From Aureibaculum marinum (GTDB lineage Bacteria > Bacteroidota > Bacteroidia > Flavobacteriales > Flavobacteriaceae): 61,115 bases of DNA. Position 1 is the stretch's first letter. Every line of letters begins with the position of its first letter. The position numbers and the translations under genes were made by a program. This document shows positions 25,813 through 34,449 of this stretch, piece after piece. The notes beneath the pieces are model-generated. The model was not told the DNA's origin, ran no database searches, and saw nothing but the letters and a program-made list of their open reading frames with translations. The DNA is taken from the NCBI RefSeq assembly GCF_003813905.1, contig NZ_RPFJ01000049.1, forward strand, positions 1 through 61,115. The letters run 5' to 3'.

Positions 25813-27222
25813 TTATTGAAACTTAAAATAAGTAACTGCATTATTATAACAGATATCTTGTATCATTTTACCAATAAAAGGAATGTCATTTGGAACTATT
25901 CCCGCTTTAATATCTTCTGCAATTAAATTACATAAAATTCTTCGAAAATACTCGTGTCTAGGAAATGATAAAAAACTACGACTGTCAGTTAGCATTCCTA
26001 CAAATCTGCTTAAAAGCCCCATATTAGAGAGCGTATTAAGTTGCTTTTCCATCCCATCTTTTTGATCTAAAAACCACCAGCCAGACCCAAATTGCATTTT
26101 CCCAGGAATACCAGCTTCACTATAATTTCCAATCATGGTAGCAAACACTTCATTTTGAGAAGGGTTTAAATTATAGGTTATGGTTTTGCTCAAACAATTT
26201 TCTGCATCTAAATTGTTAAATAAAGTAGACATGGCTTCGGCCTGGTTAAAATCTCCAATAGAATCACATCCAACATCGGCTCCAACTTCTTTTAGCAAAC
26301 GACTATTATTATCTCGTAATGCTCCTAAATGAAATTGTTGTACCCAACCTTTAGCGTGATACATTTTACATAAATTAAATAAAATATACGAAGCATATAC
26401 ATTTACTTCATCTTGTGTTAACTTTTTATTATTTAATCTCTTTTTAAAGATTATATCAACTTCTTTTTCATTAAAATCATAAGCATAAATTTGTTTCAAT
26501 CCATAATCAGCCAACTTACATCCATGTTCATCAAAATAATTTACTCGGCATTGAATAGCCTCTAAAAAATCACTTAGATTATCAATTGAAAAATCAACAC
26601 AAGTTTCAAGTTTTTTGAGATAAATTAAAAAAGAATCCTTTTCAATTAAAACCAAATCATCAGGTCTAAAAGTAGGTAATACTTTGGTATAAAAATTCTT
26701 TTTAGCAATAGTTTTATGATGTTCTAAACTATCAGTAGGGTCGTCAGTAGTACAAATAACTTCAACATTCATTTGAGCCAATAAATCAGCTGGCGTTTTT
26801 GTAGCTAAAACAGCATTTGCTTTTGTATAAATTGCCTTTTGTGTACTAGGTTGCAATATTTGGTCAATGTCAAAATATCTTTTTAACTCTAATTGTGTCC
26901 AATGAAACAACGGATTTCTTAATGTATAGGGCACTGTTTCTGCCCATTTTTGAAAACGTTCTTCTTTTGTTGAATTTCCAGTAATAAATTTTTCTTCGAT
27001 TCCGTTGGCTCGCATCGCTCGCCATTTATAATGATCTCCGTTTAACCATGCGTCAGTAATATTACTAATAGGCAAATCTTCTGCAATTTGTTTAGGCGAT
27101 AAATGATTGTGATAATCTATTATAGGCATATCCTTAGCATAATCGTGATATAAAATTATAGCCTCTTTTGAGTGAAGCAAAAAGTTATCAGTTATAAACT
27201 TTTTAGCATTTATTTGATTCAT
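25813..27222 (-). CDS. uxaC: Uronate isomerase (glucuronate/galacturonate isomerase)
   Basis: 469 residues, the usual length for UxaC. It converts D-glucuronate to D-fructuronate and D-galacturonate to D-tagaturonate in the cytoplasm. Motifs include [14 protein letters not shown] (metal-site histidines), [48 protein letters not shown] and [11 protein letters not shown]. It overlaps the uxuA stop by 4 bp (translational coupling), so SDR-uxuA-uxaC form one leftward transcript. Confidence 0.97.
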   Translation of the reverse strand: MNQINAKKFITDNFLLHSKEAIILYHDYAKDMPIIDYHNHLSPKQIAEDLPISNITDAWLNGDHYKWRAMRANGIEEKFITGNSTKEERFQKWAETVPYTLRNPLFHWTQLELKRYFDIDQILQPSTQKAIYTKANAVLATKTPADLLAQMNVEVICTTDDPTDSLEHHKTIAKKNFYTKVLPTFRPDDLVLIEKDSFLIYLKKLETCVDFSIDNLSDFLEAIQCRVNYFDEHGCKLADYGLKQIYAYDFNEKEVDIIFKKRLNNKKLTQDEVNVYASYILFNLCKMYHAKGWVQQFHLGALRDNNSRLLKEVGADVGCDSIGDFNQAEAMSTLFNNLDAENCLSKTITYNLNPSQNEVFATMIGNYSEAGIPGKMQFGSGWWFLDQKDGMEKQLNTLSNMGLLSRFVGMLTDSRSFLSFPRHEYFRRILCNLIAEDIKAGIVPNDIPFIGKMIQDICYNNAVTYFKFQ

Positions 27223-28406
27223 TTCTCAAGGCTTTTAGAAATTCCTAATTCCAATCCTCTTAACTCTGCTAAACCTCGTAACCGTCCAATTCCGGAATAA
27301 CCAGGATTTGTCTTTTTATGTAAATCATCTAACATTTGATGTCCGTGATCTGGACGCATAGGCATTCTTAAATCTTTTCTTCCTTCATTTTTTCGTTTTT
27401 GTTGCTCTTTTATCAAAGACTTCATAACGGCATACATATCTACATCACCTTCCAAATGATTAGCTTCATGAAAATTACCTAATGCATCTCTTTTTGTACT
27501 TCTTAGATGAATAAAATGAATTCTACTTCCTAAACGTTCTACCATTCTAGGCAAATCATTGTCAGCTCTTACTCCAAAAGAACCTGTGCAAAAAGTCAAC
27601 CCATTATTTAAACTATCAACAGCTTTATATAAATCTAAAATATCTTGTTCTGTACTTACCACTCTAGGCAATCCTAAAATTGGATAAGGAGGATCATCAG
27701 GATGAATACACATTAATACTCCTGCCTTTTCAGCAGAAGGAATAATTTGTTCTAGAAAATAAAACAGGTGTTTTTTTAATTCTTTTGAACCTATTTGATT
27801 ATAAGTTGCAAGAATAGCATTAAATTCTTCTAAAGTATATCCTTCCTCTGCTCCGGGTAAGCCAGCAATAATATTTTTAATTAACAGATTTTTATCAGCC
27901 TCGCTCATGTTGTTGAACGTCACTTCTGCATCTGCCAATTGCTTTGATGTATAAGTTTCTTTTGCTCCGGGTCTTTCTAGTAAAAAGACTTCGAAAACTG
28001 CAAATGCAGTAGCATCAAAACGTAATGCTTTTGACCCGTCTTCAACTTCAAATTCCAAATCTGTACGTGTCCAGTCTAATACAGGCATAAAATTATAACA
28101 AACGGTATCTATACCACATGTTCCTAAATTAAGAAGTGTTTGTTTATAATTATCTATATAGGTTTTAAAGTTACCTGTTTGGGTTTTAATATTTTCATGA
28201 ATTGGAACACTTTCTACAACAGACCATGTTAATCCGGCTTGCTCAATAATTTGTTTGCGTTTTAGTATTTCTTCAATTGACCAAACTTCACCATTTGGAA
28301 TATGATGCAATGCAGATACTATACCTGTTGCACCAGCTTGTTTTATATCAGATAATGTTACAGGATCATTTGGCCCATACCATCTCCATGTTTGTTCTAA
28401 GCTCAT
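27219..28406 (-). CDS. uxuA: Mannonate dehydratase
   Basis: 395 residues. It dehydrates D-mannonate to 2-keto-3-deoxygluconate. Family motifs seen: [16 protein letters not shown] at the N-terminus, [35 protein letters not shown] (metal-binding H and D), [24 protein letters not shown] and [12 protein letters not shown]. It is the middle gene of the catabolic transcript. Kinase and aldolase genes for the next steps are not in the window. Confidence 0.97.
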   Translation of the reverse strand: MSLEQTWRWYGPNDPVTLSDIKQAGATGIVSALHHIPNGEVWSIEEILKRKQIIEQAGLTWSVVESVPIHENIKTQTGNFKTYIDNYKQTLLNLGTCGIDTVCYNFMPVLDWTRTDLEFEVEDGSKALRFDATAFAVFEVFLLERPGAKETYTSKQLADAEVTFNNMSEADKNLLIKNIIAGLPGAEEGYTLEEFNAILATYNQIGSKELKKHLFYFLEQIIPSAEKAGVLMCIHPDDPPYPILGLPRVVSTEQDILDLYKAVDSLNNGLTFCTGSFGVRADNDLPRMVERLGSRIHFIHLRSTKRDALGNFHEANHLEGDVDMYAVMKSLIKEQQKRKNEGRKDLRMPMRPDHGHQMLDDLHKKTNPGYSGIGRLRGLAELRGLELGISKSLEK

Positions 28407-28489
28407 TACTTTAAAATTAGATTATAATTTATTTGTTTTCTTTTATCTATTTGATTGCTCATTTATAAGTAAAAAGAGACATTTAGACA

Positions 28490-29317
28490 TTAAACACCAC
28501 TATATGCAGCAAATCCACCATCTATTGGCACCACAACACCTGTCACAAATTTTGATCCTTCTCCACACAACCAAAGGGTTGTACCTATTAAATCTTCAGG
28601 TTCTCCATAACGCCCCATTGGTGTTTGATCTATAATTTGCTGACCTCTTTGAGTTAAACTACCGTCTTCATGAGTTAATAATGATCTATTCTGATCTGTA
28701 AGAAAAAAGCCTGGTGCTAAAGCATTTACACGAATACCAACTTTTGAAAAATGCACTGCCAACCATTGTGTGAAATTTGAAACAGCAGCTTTTGCACCAC
28801 TATAGGCAGGTATTTTTGTTAATGGTGTAAAAGCATTCATTGAAGATATATTTAAAACACTACAACCTTCTTTTCCAACCATATCTCTGGCAAACACTTG
28901 TGTAGGAAGTAATGTCCCTATAAAATTTAAATCAAAAACAAATTTAATACCTTCAGAATCTAAATCGAAAAATGTTTTAAAATCATCGGAATCATTAAGT
29001 AAATCTTCTTTATACAAAAAAGGATTAGATGTGGTACCTAAAGGGTGATTTCCTCCGGCTCCATTAATAAGAATATCACAACTTCCTAATATATCATTTA
29101 CCTCATTTCTCGCAACCTCTAAAGATTCTTTTTTTAACACATCAGCAGCAACTGCAATAGCTGTTCCACCTACGTCTTTAATTTTGTTGGCTACTTTTTC
29201 TGCTGCCTCTATTCTTAAATCTAAAACAGCTATTTTGTTTCCTTTTTTGGCAAGTGCTTCTGCTAATGTACTACAAAGTACACCTCCAGCTCCTGTTAAA
29301 ACTATTACTTTATTCAT
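28490..29317 (-). CDS. uxuB: SDR-type fructuronate reductase (D-mannonate oxidoreductase)
   Basis: 275-residue short-chain dehydrogenase. It has an NAD(P)-binding TGAGGVLC near residue 8, NGAGGNHP, a catalytic Ser in NISSMN and the YSGAK catalytic Tyr/Lys. The C-terminal APGFFLTDQNR, MGRYGEPEDL and GGFAAYSGV regions match the mannonate-oxidoreductase branch of SDRs rather than the classical long-chain UxuB. It would reduce fructuronate to mannonate, the step between UxaC and UxuA, which fits its place as first gene of this operon. The gene name follows function; the protein is not homologous to E. coli UxuB. Confidence 0.85.
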   Translation of the reverse strand: MNKVIVLTGAGGVLCSTLAEALAKKGNKIAVLDLRIEAAEKVANKIKDVGGTAIAVAADVLKKESLEVARNEVNDILGSCDILINGAGGNHPLGTTSNPFLYKEDLLNDSDDFKTFFDLDSEGIKFVFDLNFIGTLLPTQVFARDMVGKEGCSVLNISSMNAFTPLTKIPAYSGAKAAVSNFTQWLAVHFSKVGIRVNALAPGFFLTDQNRSLLTHEDGSLTQRGQQIIDQTPMGRYGEPEDLIGTTLWLCGEGSKFVTGVVVPIDGGFAAYSGV

Positions 29318-29398
29318 TTTTATTAAATTTTATGTGATTTACTGGTTTTAAAAGTAATTTAATTTGAACTTTTTAAAAGGCTTAAAACTATTGATAGT

Positions 29399-29437
29399 CA
29401 AATGTAATCATAATTTTTCGTGTACGTACACGAAAAA
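29399..29437 (-). promoter_or_regulatory. Uronate operon promoter with perfect 24-bp palindrome
   Basis: On the minus strand TACATTTG (29399-29406) is a perfect -7 box about 82 bp before the SDR ATG. Seven bases upstream lies a perfect 24-bp palindrome (29414-29437; half-site TTTTTCGTGTAC, centre C|G). The layout copies the dctP promoter, but the half-site sequence differs. It is a LacI-type operator candidate. Confidence 0.65.
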
Positions 29438-29547
29438 GTGAATTTTTTTAATTCAACACTAATTACTAAAAATCTAGTATGGTTTTACAAAACAGGAAAT
29501 AAGTAGAAAATTCATTTACATTGAATTTTAACATAGAGCAATTTAAC

Positions 29548-29574
29548 AAAAAAAAAGCCCACTCTTCAGCGGGC
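29548..29574 (-). terminator. Minus-strand intrinsic terminator
   Basis: Read leftward: GCCC, a 10-nt loop that may close further with CT/AG, GGGC, then nine Ts (29556-29548). No annotated gene lies upstream on this strand for 36 kb in the right sense, so it implies an RNA starting within the 29.6-30.2 kb gap. Confidence 0.65.
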
Positions 29575-29720
29575 AATTTTTCTCTAACTAAACTATCAAT
29601 TTAAACTAACTTTTTAAGCTCTCTTTTTAAAAGTAATCTATAATTTTTGGGAAGTGAATTTGCTAAATAAGATTAGCAAATCCACAAAAGTATTTATAGC
29701 AATTTTCCCACTACGCCTTT
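29548..29720 (-). ncRNA. Candidate structured small RNA
   Basis: The minus strand can form an outer pairing (TGGGAA at 29705-29710 with TTCCCA at 29648-29653). This encloses a strong hairpin, ATTTGCTAA-N6-TTAGCAAAT (29658-29681), extendable to about 13 pairs with one G-U. An unpaired U/A-rich section and the terminator at 29548-29574 follow. There is no ORF. The 5' end is unknown because no TAnnTTTG box is evident. It could be a trans-acting small RNA, a 6S-like RNA or an orphan leader; I cannot assign it to a family by eye. Confidence 0.35.
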
Positions 29721-30240
29721 AAACTACTCTTGATAAAAATATTGTAATAAATGTTTCTTTTTAGTGACTTATAAAAAGTTTACTTTATGTTTCATTTATT
29801 AAACCTAAATCAAGTGCGTTAAAAGTTCTATTTTATTTAACTAATTAGTTTCGGCTCTTTAGGTATAGAACAACAACCGTGCTAAAATTCCTACCTTATA
29901 ATAAAAAAAAATCAAAAAAAATTATAACCTGCTATTTATCAATGTTTTAAATTTTTAAAAAAAATTTACTTTCTATAATTCATCTATTAAATTAAATCTT
30001 AAATTGCGAATGTCCATTTACAATTTAATAATTATTAAAAATAAAATAGCGTCTTATTTTTCTTTAAATCCTCTATTAAACCTTATTAATCGTATAATTC
30101 TAGCATATAAAAACAATAATTTATACTATTTTGTAGTTATTAGAGTGTTTATTATTAGGAATATATTAACAAAGTTAAGCTGATATTTTCTTGAATAAAA
30201 ACTCTAAATCAACCAATACTAAATAAATTATCTCAATTAA

Positions 30241-30756
30241 ATGGTACAGTCTTTAAATACAAATGTTTGTGAGGAGCGTATTTTTTCTAACTTATTTAAA
30301 ACCCTGTCAAAAGATGTACATAACTTTTTACGGTATAAGTATGGGGATAATTTAAATCCGAAGGATAAAGTTCAAGAAGCTTTTATTAAATTGTGGGACA
30401 ATTGTAAAAATGTAACGCCAGAAAAGGCAAAATCTTTTTTATTTACTACGGCAAATAATATGATGCTTAATGAAGTAAAACATCAAAAGGTTGTTCTTAA
30501 ACATCAACAAGTTAAGCCTAAAGATTATACGAATGAGAATCCTGAATTTATAATGGAGGAATCAGAGTATATGAAAAAATACCAACGGGCATTAGGTAAT
30601 TTAACTGAAGCTCAACGAGAAGCTTTTCTAATGAACAGAATTGAAGGTAAGAAACATAAAGAGATTGCAGAAGAATTAGGTATTTCTAGAAAAGGTGTAG
30701 AAAAAAGAATTTATGGAGCTTTAGAGAAATTAAGAAAGGAAATTGATGGAATTTAA
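30241..30756 (+). CDS. ECF-type RNA polymerase sigma factor (FecI-like)
   Basis: 171 residues. The sigma-70 region 2 part (about 20-85: DVHNFLRYKYGDNLNPKDKVQEAF, KLWDNCKNV, KSFLFTTANNMMLNEVKHQK) is followed by region 4 (about 110-165: LTEAQREAFLMNRIEG, HKEIAEELGISRKGVEKRIY). With the FecR-like gene 131 bp downstream and an STN-domain receptor after it, this is a cell-surface signalling sigma. It probably directs transcription of the receptor gene. Confidence 0.95.
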   Translation: MVQSLNTNVCEERIFSNLFKTLSKDVHNFLRYKYGDNLNPKDKVQEAFIKLWDNCKNVTPEKAKSFLFTTANNMMLNEVKHQKVVLKHQQVKPKDYTNENPEFIMEESEYMKKYQRALGNLTEAQREAFLMNRIEGKKHKEIAEELGISRKGVEKRIYGALEKLRKEIDGI

Positions 30757-30887
30757 TATATATTAGTAGGAATTAATGCGAAGAAGTTGTTACATAGATG
30801 AAGTGTCTCTAAAAAGAATTAAAAATAATTCTATACTTAGGGTAGGAAAAGTCCAACTTCAGTTGTTATGTAATAAGAAACATTGAT

Positions 30888-31805
30888 ATGAAAAAAGAAA
30901 TTTTAATACAAAAATGGTTAGACGGCGAGTTAAACGACGCCGAACTTGCTGCTTTTAAGGCATTGCCTGAGTATGCGTCTTACATAAAGATTTCCGAAAA
31001 GGCAAAGCTTTTTGAAGACACATCTTACGATGTTGAAATGGAGTATAGCAAATTAGATGCTATTATAAAAGAACGGCGTCAAAAAGATCCTCCGGTAAAA
31101 ACGCTAAATTGGATAAAACCTTTAATGCGAGTAGCTGCAATACTTGTAGTAGGATTAGCCATTTATTACGCTCCTCTTTATGGAGATACAACCACTGTTA
31201 AAACATTAGCAAGCAATCAAAAAACATTAGAATTGCCAGATAATTCAAGTGTAAAATTAAATGCTGAATCATCTATTCAATTCAAAAAAGGAAATTGGAA
31301 AAACAATAGAGAAGTAAATTTAGTAGGTGAGGCTTATTTTAAAGTTGCAAAAGGATCACAATTTGATGTAAACACTTGGTTAGGTAAAGTAAGCGTATTA
31401 GGTACACAATTTAATGTTAAACAACGCGTTAATTATTTTGAAGTTACCTGTTATGAAGGTTTAGTAAGTGTAAACTATAAAGGGAAGGAAATAAAACTTC
31501 CAGCAGGTAAATCTTTCAAAGTAATTGGAAATGAAATTGTTGAAGACGAAACTAAAGATTCTTTGCCTTCATGGTCAAGTAAAAAAATGGCTAGTTTCAA
31601 AAGTGTTCCTTACAGCGAAGTTATCAATGAATTTGAAAGACAATATAACACTAAAGTAGAAACTAAAAATGTAGATACAAACCAATTATTTACAGGTAGT
31701 TTTGCATTAAATGACCAAGAATTAGCTTTAAAAGCAATAACATTACCATTACAGTTGAAGTATAACAAGGAAAATAAAACCAAAATTGTATTAACTAAAG
31801 AGTGA
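30888..31805 (+). CDS. FecR-family anti-sigma regulator
   Basis: 305 residues. A short cytoplasmic N-terminus (WLDGELNDAELAAF) is followed by one transmembrane helix (about 84-100, VAAILVVGLAIYYAPLYG). A periplasmic FecR domain follows (KTLELPDNSSVKLNAESSI, REVNLVGEAYFKVAKG, FDVNTWLGKVSVLGTQFNV), then a C-terminal DUF4974-like domain (FKSVPYSEVINEFERQYN, LFTGSFAL). It passes the receptor signal to the ECF sigma. Its stop overlaps the receptor's GTG start (GTGA), indicating coupled translation. Confidence 0.95.
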   Translation: MKKEILIQKWLDGELNDAELAAFKALPEYASYIKISEKAKLFEDTSYDVEMEYSKLDAIIKERRQKDPPVKTLNWIKPLMRVAAILVVGLAIYYAPLYGDTTTVKTLASNQKTLELPDNSSVKLNAESSIQFKKGNWKNNREVNLVGEAYFKVAKGSQFDVNTWLGKVSVLGTQFNVKQRVNYFEVTCYEGLVSVNYKGKEIKLPAGKSFKVIGNEIVEDETKDSLPSWSSKKMASFKSVPYSEVINEFERQYNTKVETKNVDTNQLFTGSFALNDQELALKAITLPLQLKYNKENKTKIVLTKE

Positions 31806-34327
31806 TAAAAAAGCGATTACTTCTTAGTCTAATCTTTTTATCTTTTTTTTGTCTAAACTCACTTACAGCCCAAACCAAAAAAGATAGGCAATCGCTTATT
31901 AAAATTTTAGAAAAATTAGAGTCACGTTTCGACTCTAATTTTTCATTTATAGATAAAGACATTAATAACATTTTTATTCCAGCCCCCGCAGATTCTCTTA
32001 ATTTAACAGAATCTATTAATTACCTACAAAACAATACTTCTTTAGTATTTACTATTCTTGGAAGTAACTTCATAACCATTACTAAAGACAGATCAAATTT
32101 ATTCTCTGTTTGCGGATATTTAATGGATGGAACCACAAACTTTCCCATTGAAAGTGCCGTCATTCAAACAAAGAACACTTCTGTTATAAGTGATGAAAAT
32201 GGGTATTTTATATTGGAAGACCTTTCGAAAAATGACATCATTACAATTCGACATATTAGTTATAATGTATACACTGATTATGCTAAAAATTTAAATACCG
32301 AAAGTTGTGAAGTTATTTTTTTAGATTCTAAAATTGAAAACTTATCTGAAATTATCCTTAAAGATTATATTACTCAAGGTATAAACAAGGTTATGGATGG
32401 AAGCATAAGTGTAAATTACAAAAATTTTGGTACAGTACCAGGATTAATAGAAACAGATGTTTTACAAACCATACAAGTAGTTCCTGGAATTCAAAGTATA
32501 GACGAAACGGTTTCAAACATTAATGTAAGAGGTGGTACACACGATCAAAACTTAATAGTATGGGACGGCATAAAACTGTATCAATCTGGACATTTTTTTG
32601 GTTTAATTTCTGCAGTAAATCCTCGTATTGCTAAGAAAGTAAAACTCTATAAAAACGGTACACCAACCTCTTATACTGATGGGATCTCTGGCACTATTGA
32701 CATGGAATCTGACCGGATTACAAATAAGGTTTTAAATGCTGAAATAGGATTAAATTTTATAAATCTAGATGCCTTTATAGACATTCCTATTCATAAAAAC
32801 TCGTCTTTACAAATAGCTTCTAGAACTTCTATAAATGATTTTTTAAATACGCCAACATATACACAATATTTTGATAGAGCTTTTCAAAATACCGACGTTG
32901 TAATAAGTACAAGTAACACTAATACTACTGATGAAAAATTCGATTTTTACGATCTAAGTTTACGATGGCTTTACAAAGTTTCTGCAAAAGACAATATTAG
33001 AGTAAATTTTTTACACCTTAACAACAATTTAACCATTAGTGAAAATGCTTTTGGCGGTGGGCAAACAGCTTCATACGAAAGTTCTTTAAATCAAAGTAAT
33101 ATTGCGGGTGGTGTTGAATACAAAAGAAGATGGAATGACAAATTTCAGACTACAGCTCAGGTATATGCCACAGAATATGAATTAAAAGGAACCAATTTTG
33201 ATGTTATTAATGAACTTATTTTAAATCAAAATAATAAAATAACAGAAATAGGAATCGATATAAACTCAAGACTAGAATTGAATGATTATTTAACGTTACA
33301 CAACGGCTATCATTATAGAAATACGATGATTTCTAATGCTGATAAATTAAATTTTCCGCCATTAGATACTGTCGCAAAAGAAACTATTCAATCTCATGCC
33401 ATCTCTTCAACAGCGGCCTATAGATCTGAAGATGGCAATACCAACATTAACTTTGGTCTTCGGTTTAATTACCTCAATGCTTTAAATAAACTACTAATTG
33501 AGCCTAGATTAAATTTTAATTATAGAATAAATGATAAAATTACATTAGAAGTTCTAGGTGAATTTAAAAGTCAAACTACAACTCTAATTAATGATTTTAG
33601 AAACAACTTTTTAGGTATTGAGAGTAGAAGATGGACATTAGCAAATGACAATTCTATTCCAATTTTAAAAAGTAAACAAATTTCTTTCGGCTCTAATTAT
33701 AGTAATGAAGGATTATTAATAAATGCCGAAATCTATTACAAACACGTTAATGGAATTACCGCTCAAAGTCAAGGATTTCGGAACCAATACGAATTTATTA
33801 ATACAACCGGAGATTATAATGTTAAAGGTTTTGACTTTATGGTAAATAATAAAATTGGAAATTTTAATACATGGTTAGGCTATTCTTTAGCAGACAATAA
33901 TTATAAGTTTAAAGAATTGGATACTGAAAAATTTCCAAGTAATTACGATATTAGACACACAATCTCGTTGGCAGGAGGCTATAGATTTGATAAACTAAAA
34001 CTTTCTGCTGGTGCCAATTGGCGTACAGGCAAACCAACAACAAAACCTGTAGTAGGTAATGAAATCTCTAACAATCTAGTCAATTACCAGTCACCAAACA
34101 GCAGTAATCTAGATTCTTATTTTCGAGTAGATGCATCAGTTATTTATGATTTTAATTTTTCAAAAACCATAAAAGCTCAAGCTGGACTTTCTGTACTTAA
34201 TGTTTTAGACAGGAAAAATATTATCAATACGTATTATTATGTAGATTCAAATACAAATACAGCAAAAGAAATTAATACATATTCGTTAGGTTTCACCCCA
34301 AATGTTGCGTTTAGGGTATTTTTCTAG
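31802..34327 (+). CDS. TonB-dependent receptor with N-terminal STN signalling domain
   Basis: 841 residues; the start is GTG at 31802, overlapping the FecR stop. A signal peptide (LSLIFLSFFCLNSLTAQ) is followed by a secretin/TonB short N-terminal domain (about 30-95). A CarboxypepD_reg-like domain (about 100-175, FSVCGYLMDGTTNFPIESAV), a plug (VVPGIQSIDETVSNINVRGG, NLIVWDGIKLYQSGHFFG) and a barrel ending FTPNVAFRVFF complete it. The STN domain is what contacts FecR in FecA-like signalling. The ligand is unknown: no siderophore or glycan genes adjoin it. A hairpin terminator follows. Confidence 0.93.
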   Translation: MIKKRLLLSLIFLSFFCLNSLTAQTKKDRQSLIKILEKLESRFDSNFSFIDKDINNIFIPAPADSLNLTESINYLQNNTSLVFTILGSNFITITKDRSNLFSVCGYLMDGTTNFPIESAVIQTKNTSVISDENGYFILEDLSKNDIITIRHISYNVYTDYAKNLNTESCEVIFLDSKIENLSEIILKDYITQGINKVMDGSISVNYKNFGTVPGLIETDVLQTIQVVPGIQSIDETVSNINVRGGTHDQNLIVWDGIKLYQSGHFFGLISAVNPRIAKKVKLYKNGTPTSYTDGISGTIDMESDRITNKVLNAEIGLNFINLDAFIDIPIHKNSSLQIASRTSINDFLNTPTYTQYFDRAFQNTDVVISTSNTNTTDEKFDFYDLSLRWLYKVSAKDNIRVNFLHLNNNLTISENAFGGGQTASYESSLNQSNIAGGVEYKRRWNDKFQTTAQVYATEYELKGTNFDVINELILNQNNKITEIGIDINSRLELNDYLTLHNGYHYRNTMISNADKLNFPPLDTVAKETIQSHAISSTAAYRSEDGNTNINFGLRFNYLNALNKLLIEPRLNFNYRINDKITLEVLGEFKSQTTTLINDFRNNFLGIESRRWTLANDNSIPILKSKQISFGSNYSNEGLLINAEIYYKHVNGITAQSQGFRNQYEFINTTGDYNVKGFDFMVNNKIGNFNTWLGYSLADNNYKFKELDTEKFPSNYDIRHTISLAGGYRFDKLKLSAGANWRTGKPTTKPVVGNEISNNLVNYQSPNSSNLDSYFRVDASVIYDFNFSKTIKAQAGLSVLNVLDRKNIINTYYYVDSNTNTAKEINTYSLGFTPNVAFRVFF

Positions 34328-34373
34328 AAGCTAATAAGTTTTACAATAAAAAAAAGAAATCAATTTTACTAAA

Positions 34374-34410
34374 AAACCCCACAAGCTTATTGGTTTGCGG
34401 GGTTTATTTT
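34374..34410. terminator. Bidirectional terminator between receptor and aconitase genes
   Basis: AAACCCC (34374-34380) pairs with GGGGTTT (34399-34405), with inner CAA/TTG pairing, and is followed by TATTTT on the plus strand and preceded by A6, which gives a T-run leftward. It serves the two convergent genes. Confidence 0.75.
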
Positions 34411-34449
34411 AAAAATTCAATGGTATTTAAACCACTCAAAATTTACTTC

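Larger units (their letters stand above)
29318..30240. other. 923-bp gene-free region between uxuB and the ECF sigma gene
   Basis: No credible ORF on either strand. From left to right it holds the uxuB promoter and palindrome (29399-29437), a minus-strand terminator with nine Ts (29548-29574), a structured segment (about 29575-29712) and then about 500 bp of very A/T-rich DNA before the sigma gene, in which I recognise nothing. Confidence 0.7.

Noticed and set aside
29540-29720. Riboswitch controlling uxuB
   Set aside because: A terminator with nine Ts ends the structure about 230 bp before uxuB, and a separate promoter with an operator lies between them.
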